The notes beneath the pieces are model-generated. The model did not search any database. It saw only the letters and a program-made list of their open reading frames with translations, and was not told where the DNA came from. This document shows positions 7,959 through 15,752 of a stretch of DNA of 34,442 nucleotides, piece after piece. This DNA comes from JBDUDK01 sp040002995 (lineage in GTDB: Bacteria; Actinomycetota; Acidimicrobiia; Acidimicrobiales; Ilumatobacteraceae): positions 1-34,442 of the forward strand of contig JBDUDK010000028.1 in assembly GCA_040002995.1 (NCBI GenBank), written 5' to 3'. The position numbers and the translations under genes are program-made. The number at the start of each line of letters is the position of its first letter. Positions within the stretch are counted from its first letter, which is position 1.

Positions 7959-9194
7959 ATGGTCGGGTTTGTCGATGAATGTGGGCTGAACGTCCGTGGT
8001 GGGGATGGTGGCGCGGGCTGCGTCTCGTTTCGTCGGGAGGCGCACGTCTCGCGTGGAGGACCCGACGGCGGTGATGGGGGAAAGGGCGGCGATGTCTGGC
8101 TCCTGGCCGACCGCAACGTGGCGTCGTTGCTCGCGTTCCGCGATCATCCCCACCGGCGGGCCGGTGACGGAAAGCACGGCGTGTCCAAGACGATGCACGG
8201 CTCGCGAGGCGCCGATCTCGAGGTCCACGTGCCGGAGGGCACCGTGGTGAAATTGCTTCACACGGGCGACGTGCTCGCCGATTTGGTGCATCACGGCGAT
8301 CGGTTCCTCGCGGGAGCGGGGGGAAGGGGCGGGAAGGGCAATGCCCGATTCCTGTCGAACCGCATGCGCGCGCCGACGTTCGCTGAGCAGGGCGAGCACG
8401 GCGAAGAACGATGGTTGAAGCTCGAGCTGAAGCTCATGGCCGATGTGGCCCTTGTGGGCTTTCCGAATGCGGGCAAGAGCACGTTCATCTCGGCGATCTC
8501 GGCCGCCAAGCCCAAGATCGCCGACTATCCGTTCACCACCCTCGAACCGCATCTGGGGGTGGTTCGGTATGACGATGTCGAGATCGTCGTCGCCGATGTC
8601 CCTGGTCTGATCGAGGGCGCGAGCGAAGGGCGAGGCCTCGGCCATCAGTTCCTTCGCCACGTGGAGCGAGCACGGGCGTTGTGTGTGCTCGTCGATCTCG
8701 CGGCGGCCGACGGGACCTCTCCGGAAGAGCAAGAGCGCGTACTGCTCGGCGAGTTGGGCGCCTATCGACCCGAACTCCTGGAACGGCCCCGCCTGGTAGT
8801 GGGGTCGAAAGCCGATATTGCGGTAGCGCCGTGGACGGGGACGCGGATGTCGGCGGTGACACGCGAAAAAATGGACGCGGTCGTGGGCGCGCTCGTCACG
8901 ATCGTCGCGGCCGCGCGCGCGGCCGAACCGGCACGCGATGGCTATGTCGTGCATCGACCGGCGCCGGAAGGCGTCACCGTCGTGCGCCAGGACGATGGGA
9001 GCTACCGCGTACTCGGTCGTGAAGCCGAACGTGCTGTCGCTTTGTCCGATCTCACCAACGTTGATGCGTTGGCCCACGCCGACGATCGCCTCAAGCGGCT
9101 CGGTGTTGGGCGGGCGCTGGCCCGAGCGGGGGCGCGCGAGGGCGACGTTGTGCACGTCGGCGGGTTCAGCTTCGACTACCAACCGGACCACTGA
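7959..9194 (+). CDS. obg: Obg/CgtA GTPase
   Basis: A 411-residue Obg GTPase, an essential GTP-binding protein acting in 50S ribosome assembly and stress signalling. Order: Gly-rich Obg fold (about 1-158; VRGGDGGAGCVSF, GGPDGGDGGKGGDV, GAGGRGGKGN), G domain with P-loop G167-FPNAGKST, switch I DYPFTTLEP, G3 DVPGLIEGA, then a C-terminal OCT domain ending near FDYQP. G4 reads SKAD (283-286) where NKxD is usual. Start set at 7959, since MVGFVDE matches the family N-terminus; the ORF opens further upstream at 7848 but that stretch is non-coding. Rather than following rplU-rpmA, as in many bacteria, it is preceded by a divergent membrane protein gene. proB begins three bases after its stop. Confidence 0.95.
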   Translation: MVGFVDECGLNVRGGDGGAGCVSFRREAHVSRGGPDGGDGGKGGDVWLLADRNVASLLAFRDHPHRRAGDGKHGVSKTMHGSRGADLEVHVPEGTVVKLLHTGDVLADLVHHGDRFLAGAGGRGGKGNARFLSNRMRAPTFAEQGEHGEERWLKLELKLMADVALVGFPNAGKSTFISAISAAKPKIADYPFTTLEPHLGVVRYDDVEIVVADVPGLIEGASEGRGLGHQFLRHVERARALCVLVDLAAADGTSPEEQERVLLGELGAYRPELLERPRLVVGSKADIAVAPWTGTRMSAVTREKMDAVVGALVTIVAAARAAEPARDGYVVHRPAPEGVTVVRQDDGSYRVLGREAERAVALSDLTNVDALAHADDRLKRLGVGRALARAGAREGDVVHVGGFSFDYQPDH

Positions 9195-9197
9195 GTC

Positions 9198-10295
9198 ATG
9201 CCCTCAACGGTGGTGGCCAAGATCGGCTCGTCGTCGCTGACCGACGCGCGCGGGATCATCGACCGCAAAGCCATCGAAAAGTTGTGCGGGGAAGTGGCCG
9301 CTACGCGCGCTGCCGGCCATCGGGTTCTCGTCGTGACGTCGGGGGCCGTCGCCGCGGGCGTCGCCGCTCTCGGGCTGGGCGACCGCCGGCCCGTCGACAT
9401 CATCACGCTGCAAGCATTGTCGGCGGCGGGCCAGAGCCGGCTGATGCAGGTCTACGACGAGATATTCGATCAGCTCGGCCTCGTCGGGGCGCAGGTTCTG
9501 CTCACGCCGTACGACTTCATCCACCGCAGCCAGTACCTCCACGCCCGGCGCACGCTCGAGCGGCTCTTGGAGCTCGGCTGTATCCCGGTGGTCAACGAGA
9601 ACGACGCCATCGCCGACGACGAGATTCGGTTCGGCGACAACGACCGAATCGCGGCGCTCGTGGCTCACCTCGTGAATGCCGACGTTCTCGTATTGCTCAC
9701 CGATACTGAGGGACTCTTCACGGCCGATCCGCGCACCGACCCGTCGGCGCGGCTCATCGAGCAGGTCGACGATGTTGATTCGCTTGAGGTTGTGTTGGGG
9801 GGTACGGGCTCCAACCGCGGGAGTGGCGGCATGGCATCGAAGCTGGCAGCCGCGCGCATCGCGTCGTGGTCGGGGGTGCGCACCGTGATCGCCAAGGCCG
9901 ACCGGGTGAACGTGCTCGCCGACGCCATTGCCCGGGTTCCCGGCGTGGGCACGGTGTTCCCGCCTCACGACCGGCGCGTGCCGTCGCGGAAGCTTTGGAT
10001 CGCGTTCGCGATCGGCGCCGCGGGTCGTCTCATCGTCGACGACGGCGCGCGGCTGGCGCTCATCGAGCGGGGGACATCGCTCTTACCCGCTGGAGTCCGC
10101 AAGGTCGAGGGCGATTTCTCCGAGGGCGACGCGGTCGAGATTGCCGGCCTCGACGGTGTCGTGTTCGCCCGCGGTCTTACCAAGGTCGACGCCGCCACGG
10201 CAGGCTCGATCATGGGTCGCCGCACGAACGACCTCCCGCCAGGGCTGAGTCATGAGCTCGTACATCGAGACGACCTCGTCATTCTCAGATCGTGA
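9198..10295 (+). CDS. proB: Glutamate 5-kinase
   Basis: A 365-residue enzyme, first step of proline synthesis: phosphorylation of glutamate by ATP to gamma-glutamyl phosphate. The N-terminal amino-acid-kinase domain shows VAKIGSSSLTD (Lys8), VTSGAVAAGV, the substrate-site VNENDAIADDEIRFGDND, and GTGSNRGSGGMASKLAAA. The last roughly 90 residues form the PUA domain typical of bacterial ProB (LLPAGVRKVEGDFSEGDAVEI, FARGL). ATG at 9198 follows the obg stop by three bases, so the two are probably co-transcribed. Its 3' end overlaps the convergent M29-like gene by 11 bases. The partner proA is not adjacent but lies 4 kb downstream, beyond four genes on the other strand. Confidence 0.95.
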   Translation: MPSTVVAKIGSSSLTDARGIIDRKAIEKLCGEVAATRAAGHRVLVVTSGAVAAGVAALGLGDRRPVDIITLQALSAAGQSRLMQVYDEIFDQLGLVGAQVLLTPYDFIHRSQYLHARRTLERLLELGCIPVVNENDAIADDEIRFGDNDRIAALVAHLVNADVLVLLTDTEGLFTADPRTDPSARLIEQVDDVDSLEVVLGGTGSNRGSGGMASKLAAARIASWSGVRTVIAKADRVNVLADAIARVPGVGTVFPPHDRRVPSRKLWIAFAIGAAGRLIVDDGARLALIERGTSLLPAGVRKVEGDFSEGDAVEIAGLDGVVFARGLTKVDAATAGSIMGRRTNDLPPGLSHELVHRDDLVILRS

Positions 10296-11346
10296 CGAGA
10301 CGGCCCTCGCGCACGACGGTGTGACCCCCTGCTCGCAGCGTGGGCGTTACCGCGAGCGCGTCGGCGTTCAGCGACGAGCCGTTCGAGCCACCGAGGTAGA
10401 GATTGTCGCCGAGCGACAGCAGTACCGCGCCGGCTTGGTGCTCGTCGACGAGCGCCCACCCGAGTCGGCCATCGAGTGCGGCGTTGATGCCGATGCTGAG
10501 GTACGCAACGCGACGGGGCTCTCCGACATGTTCCGCGAACAAGCGGTGAATCGGACCGGCTCCTTCGGCGCACTCGATTCCCTCCACCCTCCCCTCCGCG
10601 AAGGTGAGCACGACATCGGAGACTCCAGCGAGTTCGTGCAGCCGCACCGATCCGTAGGTGGCCTCTTCCAGAACCGTCGCGTAAATGACGCCGGCGGGAA
10701 GGTTCACGATCGTCGCCCGGGCTCGGCGATCCTCGTCGGACAGCGCTCCGTCGTCGACGAGCCACGGCCGGGTGCCACGACGCAGCTCGAGCGAGCAGCC
10801 AGGTGTCTCGAGCACGAGCGGATCGCTTTCGAGCATCTCGATGTAGAGGCGGGCCAGCCGGGCGAGTTCGCTCGGTGGTGTGACCAGAGCGGGCAGCACT
10901 CGGCGATCGAGGTCGGCCAGGCTGACGCCGAGGGTCGTGGCGAGGTCGGTCGTGGGTGTCGCCGCCAGCAGCAGCGGCACACCTCGCGCCTCAGCGGTGC
11001 CGTCGATGACCGCCCGGGCGTCGTCCCATAAGGCGAGGAGACCGCGGTCGTCGGTGCACTCATTGAGCGGAAGGCCGGTGAGCACCACAACTGCGTTGGT
11101 GTGCGCCGCCGTAGCGCGGCGTTCCTCGAGCCAATCCGACGTGCGCTCGTCGTCGCCGAGGATTTCGAGCAGCTGTTCGTTGGTCATCGATTCGACGGCG
11201 ACCGTTGCCCCGCGAGCGCGTAGTCCGTCAGTGAGCGCGGCGAGGGCGTCGGGACGACCCGCGCGATCGCGCACGGTGATCGCTTGTCCGGGGCCGATGG
11301 CGAGGTCGTCGGCGACGCAGCTCGCGACGTCGTGCCAGCTGGTCAC
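10285..11346 (-). CDS. M29 aminopeptidase-like protein, possibly non-catalytic
   Basis: A 353-residue protein resembling the aminopeptidase T/AmpS (M29) fold. The clearest stretch is NLPAGVIYATVLEEATYGSV, corresponding to the family's NLPGGEVFTAPVE region, followed by a YLSIGIN segment and DEHQAG...LLSLGDNLYLGG. M29 enzymes bind a two-metal site through two Glu, a Tyr, two His and an Asp. Here the Glu of DEH is kept, but the His of the usual CHxAxG position is Leu, the first Glu position reads Leu/Ser, and I cannot find the C-terminal HxD. It may be a binding protein or a divergent enzyme. GTG at 11346 overlaps the PspA stop as GTGA, so translation is coupled to pspA. Longer readings through the upstream region run in the PspA antiframe and are not real. 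Confidence 0.62.
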   Translation of the reverse strand: MTSWHDVASCVADDLAIGPGQAITVRDRAGRPDALAALTDGLRARGATVAVESMTNEQLLEILGDDERTSDWLEERRATAAHTNAVVVLTGLPLNECTDDRGLLALWDDARAVIDGTAEARGVPLLLAATPTTDLATTLGVSLADLDRRVLPALVTPPSELARLARLYIEMLESDPLVLETPGCSLELRRGTRPWLVDDGALSDEDRRARATIVNLPAGVIYATVLEEATYGSVRLHELAGVSDVVLTFAEGRVEGIECAEGAGPIHRLFAEHVGEPRRVAYLSIGINAALDGRLGWALVDEHQAGAVLLSLGDNLYLGGSNGSSLNADALAVTPTLRAGGHTVVREGRLVTI

Positions 11347-12110
11347 GGAGCGGACTCGGCCGGCCCCTCGATCTCGGCGGGAGCCTTGGCGCCCAGGCCG
11401 AGTTCGGCCCTGAGCTCGTCGAGCTTGGCCCGGGTCTGGTCGGTAGCGCGAGCCTGCTCGATCGCCAAAGTATGGAGGTCGATGGGCGATGTGCTCAGTT
11501 CGGCCACGCCCTTGGCCTTCGCGTAACGCGCCTCGATCTTGTCGCGCACTTGATCGAACGTGGGGACGTCGGTCCCCATGGCTTCCGACAGCGTCGCCAT
11601 CGCCTTGTTCATCTGCTCTTGCATCTTGGCCTGGTCGAGCTGACCCAGCAGCTTCTGACGCTCGGCCAGCTTGGTCTGCAGAGCGTGGGCGTTCTGCTGC
11701 ACCGCCGCCTTGGCTTGATCGGCCGCCTGGGTGGCTTGCATGACGACCTGCTTCTGCTCCGCGACGTCGTTGTCGAGTCGTACGAGTCGAGAGGCGATGG
11801 ACTCGGCGGCCGTGTTGTATTCGGCGGCCTTGGTGGCGTTGCCCTTGCTCTGTTCCCCCGCGGCCATCGTGAGCGCCTGTTTGGTGTTCGACGTCACCTT
11901 CGCGAGCTCCTCGATGGCCCGATTCAGTCGCATCTCGGCCTGCTTTTGATTCGCGATGACGCTGGCGGCCTGTTCGCGCAGCCGTCGGTGTTGATCCTGG
12001 GCTTCGGCGATGGCCTGCTCCAGCTGCACCTTCGGGTCGGCCCGCTCCTCCACCCTCGACGACAACTTGGCCGACATGTACTTCCACCACTTCTTGATGG
12101 CCTTGAACAT
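11343..12110 (-). CDS. pspA: PspA/IM30 family membrane-stress protein
   Basis: A 255-residue, almost entirely helical, Ala/Gln/Lys-rich protein. The N-terminus MFKAIKKWWKYMSAKL is a short amphipathic helix; it is followed by SRVEERADPKVQLEQAIAEAQ, the conserved start of the PspA/IM30 coiled-coil hairpin, and long heptad-like segments. PspA proteins oligomerise on the inner face of the cytoplasmic membrane and maintain it under stress. ATG at 12110 is preceded by AGAGGAG. It lies 44 bases downstream of MurJ on the same strand, and its stop overlaps the M29-like start. No PspC/PspB or PspF is nearby. The acidic Pro/Ala-rich tail (GAKAPAEIEGPAESAP) is not typical but harmless. Confidence 0.85.
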   Translation of the reverse strand: MFKAIKKWWKYMSAKLSSRVEERADPKVQLEQAIAEAQDQHRRLREQAASVIANQKQAEMRLNRAIEELAKVTSNTKQALTMAAGEQSKGNATKAAEYNTAAESIASRLVRLDNDVAEQKQVVMQATQAADQAKAAVQQNAHALQTKLAERQKLLGQLDQAKMQEQMNKAMATLSEAMGTDVPTFDQVRDKIEARYAKAKGVAELSTSPIDLHTLAIEQARATDQTRAKLDELRAELGLGAKAPAEIEGPAESAP

Positions 12111-12154
12111 CAGGTGCTCCTCTGGGCCCGCGGGTGCGTCGAGCGTACCGGCCG

Positions 12155-13732
12155 CTACGGCCGCGCGGCACGAGCCGCATGAATGTCGGACAGCCGGAGG
12201 ATGAGGAACGTGGCAGAAAAAGCCACGGCGGCGACGATGCTGCCGAGCGCCGAGCGGGTCAGCCAACCGTCGACCCGGTTCGCCACGAAATGTGCGGCAC
12301 CGGCCATCACCAATGTGGAGGCGCCAACTTGGCCGATCATCATCCACTGGCGACGGGATGCGATGCCACCGAGACGCAGCGCGAGGAGGCCGTACGCGAC
12401 CGCGGCCGCCACGAGGTAGGCGATCGAGAACGACAACGCCAGGCCCATGACTCCCCACCGTGCCGCGAACGGAATCGCGAGGCCGATGTTGATTGCGTTC
12501 TCCATGACGTTGAGCTTGAACGGGGTGCGGGTGTCGCCGAACGCGTAAAAGCCCCGTAGAAGGAAGAGGTAGGCCGAGAAGCCGAGAAGGCCGACTCCGA
12601 ACGCAGCGAGCGTGCGCGCGGTAACGCCGGCCGATCTCGCTGTGAACGCCCCGTGTTCGAGCACCACACCGATGAACGGCCGCGACAGCGTCACGAGCAG
12701 GACTGCCGTGGGCCCCACGAGCAGTACGAGCGCGCGCAGACCGAGCGAGATGCGTCGCGCTACGAGCCGTGTGTTGCCACGGTGGGCGGCGCGTGCCAGA
12801 TCAGGCGTGAACGTCGTGATGATCGACGCCGCGAGGAGCCCGTGGGGCAGGGCGAAGAGCGCGTACGCGTTGAAGTAGGCCGAGACCTCGCCATTGCGGC
12901 GTTGTGCGAGAGCGGTGACGACCACCACCGAGATCTGGTTGGCCACCACGTAGCCGATGGTCCAGGTCGAGCGGCGCACGAGCTCGCGGACCGCAGGGTC
13001 GCGTGGCGCGAACCGGAGTTTGATCGCGATCCCCGCCGGCTTGAGTGCCGGGATCAACACGAGCGCGGAGATCACGACCCCGAGGGTGGTTCCGAGACCG
13101 AGGAGGCGAACGAGCGTGGTCGAGTCTTGGGCGAGCTCAAGATTGTTGGCGAGATCCCTGGTCTCCACCAAGTGGGGAAGGGCGAGGAACGCGCCGATCG
13201 CCACGATGTTGTTGAGCGCGGGCGCAAACGCGGCGGCGACGAACCGCCGCTTCGCGTTCAGCAGCGCTGTGGCGAGGCCCGCGATGCCGTAGAAGAAGAT
13301 CTGGGGGAGGAAGAAGCGGGCGAACGTGGTGGCCACGGCGCGCAGCGCCGACGGCTGGGTCCCGGTCGCCGCCGTGGTGTAGAGCCGCACGATCCACGGC
13401 GCGGCGAGCGTGGCGGTGACCGTGACCGCAAGGAGCGCGACGATCGATACCGTGACGACCTTGCTGACGGCGTCGTCGTCGCGGTCCTCGAAACGGGCCA
13501 CAAAGAAGGGGACGAGCGCCGCGCTGAACACTCCGCCGAGCAGAAGCTCGTACACGATGTTCGGTGTGTTGTTCGCGATGTTGTAGGCGTCGGCGAGCGA
13601 GAGTTGACCGATTGCGGCCGCGAGGGCCATCAGACGAAGGAAGCCGGTTACCCGCGAGAGTCCCGTTCCCAGGGCAACGAGCACGTTCGCCCTCAGCAGC
13701 CCGCCCGGCTCGCGCCCGGCGGCGGCGTTCAC
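12155..13732 (-). CDS. murJ: MurJ-like lipid II flippase
   Basis: A 525-residue polytopic membrane protein of the MurJ/MviN family, which moves lipid II across the cytoplasmic membrane for peptidoglycan synthesis. Recognisable segments are GLSRVTGFLRLMALAAAIG, ADAYNIANNTPNIVYELLLGGVFSAALVPFF, RFFLPQIFFYGIAGLATALLNAKRRF and the later FLLRGFYAFGDTRTPFKLNV, all matching family landmarks; about 14 helices are expected. GTG at 13732 overlaps the GNAT stop as GTGA, which is why I prefer it over the ATG at 13759. No C-terminal kinase-like extension of the mycobacterial type is present. The gene sits in an inverted block between proB and proA together with PspA, both acting at the membrane. Confidence 0.88.
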   Translation of the reverse strand: MNAAAGREPGGLLRANVLVALGTGLSRVTGFLRLMALAAAIGQLSLADAYNIANNTPNIVYELLLGGVFSAALVPFFVARFEDRDDDAVSKVVTVSIVALLAVTVTATLAAPWIVRLYTTAATGTQPSALRAVATTFARFFLPQIFFYGIAGLATALLNAKRRFVAAAFAPALNNIVAIGAFLALPHLVETRDLANNLELAQDSTTLVRLLGLGTTLGVVISALVLIPALKPAGIAIKLRFAPRDPAVRELVRRSTWTIGYVVANQISVVVVTALAQRRNGEVSAYFNAYALFALPHGLLAASIITTFTPDLARAAHRGNTRLVARRISLGLRALVLLVGPTAVLLVTLSRPFIGVVLEHGAFTARSAGVTARTLAAFGVGLLGFSAYLFLLRGFYAFGDTRTPFKLNVMENAINIGLAIPFAARWGVMGLALSFSIAYLVAAAVAYGLLALRLGGIASRRQWMMIGQVGASTLVMAGAAHFVANRVDGWLTRSALGSIVAAVAFSATFLILRLSDIHAARAARP

Positions 13733-14325
13733 CCTTGCGGGTCGCGCCACATGAACCACACCTTGGCCCCGCCGCCACGGAACACGTATTCACCGGTGGT
13801 CTTGAAGCCGAAGCGGCTGTAGAACGCGATGTTCGATTCCTTCGACGACTCGAGATACGCGCCGACCCCCGCTTCGTCGCACTTGGCGAGCACGGGAGCC
13901 ATCAGCGTCGTTCCGATGCCTTTGCCCTGATGAGACGGGTCGGTTCCCAGCACCGCGAGGTAGTAGTGCGGTTCGCGCGGATGCACCTTCTCGATGTCGG
14001 CGAGCACGCCGAGGTTGCGGACGAGTCGCAGTCCGAAGATCGCCAACGTGCGGGGAATGTTCAGCGCGATGCGGGTGGCCGGCACTTTCCAATGTCCGGG
14101 CGGGTCCCAGAGGGCCGCGCCCTCGAGGCCTTCGGTCACGTAGATCTCCCCGTTCGGAAGATGAAAGCTCGCGAAGGTCGTGAACAACGCGGGTCCGCGC
14201 TTCGCCCTTCGCGTCGCATCGGGGAGCAGATCGATCTTCACGGGGTCGTCGTGAAACGCGCGGCTGAGCATCTCCGCCATCGCTGGAACGTCGGACTTCG
14301 TCGCCTTACGAACGCCGGGGGTCAT
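13729..14325 (-). CDS. GNAT family N-acetyltransferase
   Basis: A 198-residue GNAT protein. The acetyl-CoA-binding motif A is clear as LGTDPSHQGKGIGTTLMAPVL, followed by GVGAYLESSKESNIAFYSRFGFKTTGEY (motif B with the Tyr general-acid region). The substrate is unknown; the middle part (GEIYVTEGLEGAALWDPPGHWKVP) resembles small-molecule or amine acetyltransferases of this class. It is the first gene of the minus-strand operon GNAT-murJ-pspA-M29-like and overlaps murJ by four bases. ATG at 14325 has no Shine-Dalgarno; a TACGAT -10 box ends eight bases upstream of it, so a leaderless transcript is predicted. Confidence 0.85.
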   Translation of the reverse strand: MTPGVRKATKSDVPAMAEMLSRAFHDDPVKIDLLPDATRRAKRGPALFTTFASFHLPNGEIYVTEGLEGAALWDPPGHWKVPATRIALNIPRTLAIFGLRLVRNLGVLADIEKVHPREPHYYLAVLGTDPSHQGKGIGTTLMAPVLAKCDEAGVGAYLESSKESNIAFYSRFGFKTTGEYVFRGGGAKVWFMWRDPQG

Positions 14326-14333
14326 GGCCGAGG

Positions 14334-14343
14334 ATCGTAGGCT
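14334..14343. promoter_or_regulatory. Bidirectional promoter with overlapping -10 boxes (GNAT/proA)
   Basis: The ten bases ATCGTAGGCT hold TAGGCT on the plus strand (14338-14343), seven bases before the proA ATG, and TACGAT on the minus strand (14339-14334), eight bases before the GNAT ATG. The two boxes share the central TA (14338-14339). The start codons are only 25 bases apart, leaving no room for Shine-Dalgarno leaders, so both mRNAs should be leaderless. A near-identical arrangement occurs at 28589-28598. Confidence 0.6.
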
Positions 14344-14350
14344 GGTAATC

Positions 14351-15604
14351 ATGACCGCAACGTCGATTGGCGACTTGGGGCAGCGGGCCAAGGCCGCGTC
14401 TCGGCTGCTCGCCAACGCGCCGACGGCCACGAAAGATGCGGCATTGCTGGCCGGCGCCGACGTCGTTCTTTCACGAGTCGATGAGATCCTCACCGCGAAC
14501 GTCGTCGACGTCGAGCGCGCAGTTCAGGCCGGCACGAGTGTGACCGTCATCGATCGTTTGCGCCTGAGTCCGGCGCGTCTCGAGAGCATGGCCGCGGGTC
14601 TTCGCACCGTCGCCGCCCTGGCCGATCCGGTGGGCGAGATCGTCGATGGTTGGGTCCGTCCGAATGGGTTGCGCATCCGACGTGTGCGCGTCCCACTCGG
14701 AGTGGTGGGCATCATCTACGAGAATCGCCCCAACGTCACGAGCGACGCGGCCGGGTTGTGCGTGAAGGCCGGCAACGCCGCGTTCCTGCGAGGGTCGTCG
14801 GGCGCGATCTCCTCGAACCAGGCCATCGCCGGCGCGCTCCGAGAAGGCTTCGCCAAGGCCGGTCTCCCCGAAGACGCGCTCGTGCTCGTCGACGACACGA
14901 GCAGGGAGTCGGCCGTCGAGTTCATGCGGCTGCGTGGTGTCATCGACTGCTTGATTCCTCGGGGTGGCCCTTCGCTGATCGCCACGATTCTGGAGCACGC
15001 CACCGTCCCCTACGTGATTGACGGCGACGGCAACTGCCACGTGTTCGTCGATGCGTCGGCTGATCTCGAACGGGCGGCCCGCATCGTGGTCAACGCCAAG
15101 ATGCAACGACCGAGTGTGTGCAATGCCGCAGAGTCCCTGCTCGTGCACGCCGACGTGGCGGCGGCGTTTTTGCCGCGGGCCGAGGCGTTGCTCGATGGCG
15201 TCGAGCTCGTGGGTTGCGAGCGCACGCGGGCGATTCTGGGCGAGCAGAGGGTCGCGCCGGCCACCAACGCCGACTACGCCACGGAATTCCTCGACCTCAA
15301 GCTGTCGGTGAAGGTCGTCGATTCGCTCGACGACGCCATCGATCACATCAACCGCTTCGGGTCCGGTCACAGCGAAGCGATCATCACGCAGGACTTGGCC
15401 GCGGCGAACCGCTTCACGCGGGAGGTCGACGCGGCCGCCGTGGTCGTGAACGCTTCCACCCGGTTCGTCGACGGGGAGGAGTTCGGGTTCGGTGCCGAGA
15501 TCGGCATCTCGACGCAGAAGCTCCATGCTCGTGGCCCTATGGGCCTGCGCGAGCTCACGACCACGAAGTACGTGGTCGAGGGCGACGGCCACGTCCGGTC
15601 CTGA
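14351..15604 (+). CDS. proA: Gamma-glutamyl phosphate reductase
   Basis: A 417-residue enzyme, second step of proline synthesis: NADPH-dependent reduction of gamma-glutamyl phosphate to glutamate semialdehyde. Family landmarks: PLGVVGIIYENRPNVTSDAAGLC, GNAAFLRGSSGAI, IPRGGPSLI, catalytic Cys257 within QRPSVCNAAESLL, and the C-terminal NASTRFVDGEEFGFGAEIGISTQKLHARGPMGL. ATG at 14351 matches the family start and the leaderless promoter; an upstream in-frame ATG at 14324 lies within the GNAT start and is not used in my view. It is split from proB by an inverted four-gene block. The 148 bases after it hold a large inverted repeat and the moxR promoter. Confidence 0.95.
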   Translation: MTATSIGDLGQRAKAASRLLANAPTATKDAALLAGADVVLSRVDEILTANVVDVERAVQAGTSVTVIDRLRLSPARLESMAAGLRTVAALADPVGEIVDGWVRPNGLRIRRVRVPLGVVGIIYENRPNVTSDAAGLCVKAGNAAFLRGSSGAISSNQAIAGALREGFAKAGLPEDALVLVDDTSRESAVEFMRLRGVIDCLIPRGGPSLIATILEHATVPYVIDGDGNCHVFVDASADLERAARIVVNAKMQRPSVCNAAESLLVHADVAAAFLPRAEALLDGVELVGCERTRAILGEQRVAPATNADYATEFLDLKLSVKVVDSLDDAIDHINRFGSGHSEAIITQDLAAANRFTREVDAAAVVVNASTRFVDGEEFGFGAEIGISTQKLHARGPMGLRELTTTKYVVEGDGHVRS

Positions 15605-15626
15605 CCGAACCCCCCCAAAAAAACGT

Positions 15627-15676
15627 GAACTGTTCGCGTTTCGGGGTCGCCCACGCTCTCGAAACGCGAACAGTTC
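15627..15676. repeat. Perfect 17-bp inverted repeat after proA
   Basis: GAACTGTTCGCGTTTCG (15627-15643) and its exact reverse complement (15660-15676) flank a 16-base loop. The only T-run is on the minus-strand side (complement of the seven As at 15617-15623), so as an intrinsic terminator it would act on minus-strand transcripts, for which there is no gene here. For proA transcripts it is a stem without a U-tract. The 12-base core GAACTGTTCGCG recurs at 25576-25587, so this may belong to a dispersed intergenic repeat family. Confidence 0.75.
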
Positions 15677-15714
15677 CCGAAACGGGGGCGGGGGTCGGGG
15701 GGTGGGCGTTTTGA

Positions 15715-15745
15715 TTGACCGACCGGTCAAGGCAACCGGTACAGT
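15715..15745 (+). promoter_or_regulatory. moxR promoter with TetR-type palindrome
   Basis: TTGACC-GACC-GGTCAA (15715-15730) has perfect 6-bp arms around four bases and resembles operators of TetR-family repressors. Its left arm could serve as a -35 box; TACAGT (15740-15745) is a good -10, though the 19-base spacer is long. The -10 ends seven bases before the ATG at 15753, predicting a leaderless mRNA. A repressor bound to the palindrome would block the promoter (inference). Confidence 0.5.
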
Positions 15746-15752
15746 CCGCCGG

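Noticed and set aside
7827..9191. 454-residue minus-strand ORF opposite obg
   Set aside because: It mirrors Obg codons, with His/Arg-rich text and no domain; Obg is certain on the other strand.
10285..12180. Single 631-residue minus-strand protein
   Set aside because: The N-terminal half is Arg/Gly-rich and runs in another frame of PspA; the real gene starts at GTG 11346, overlapping the pspA stop.
12653..13822. 389-residue plus-strand ORF opposite murJ
   Set aside because: Highly charged Arg/Glu/Gly-rich shadow sequence typical of antisense to hydrophobic genes.
15627..15676. Intrinsic terminator of proA
   Set aside because: The stem is good, but the plus-strand side has no T-run; the T-run is on the other strand, where there is no gene, so I kept it as a repeat.
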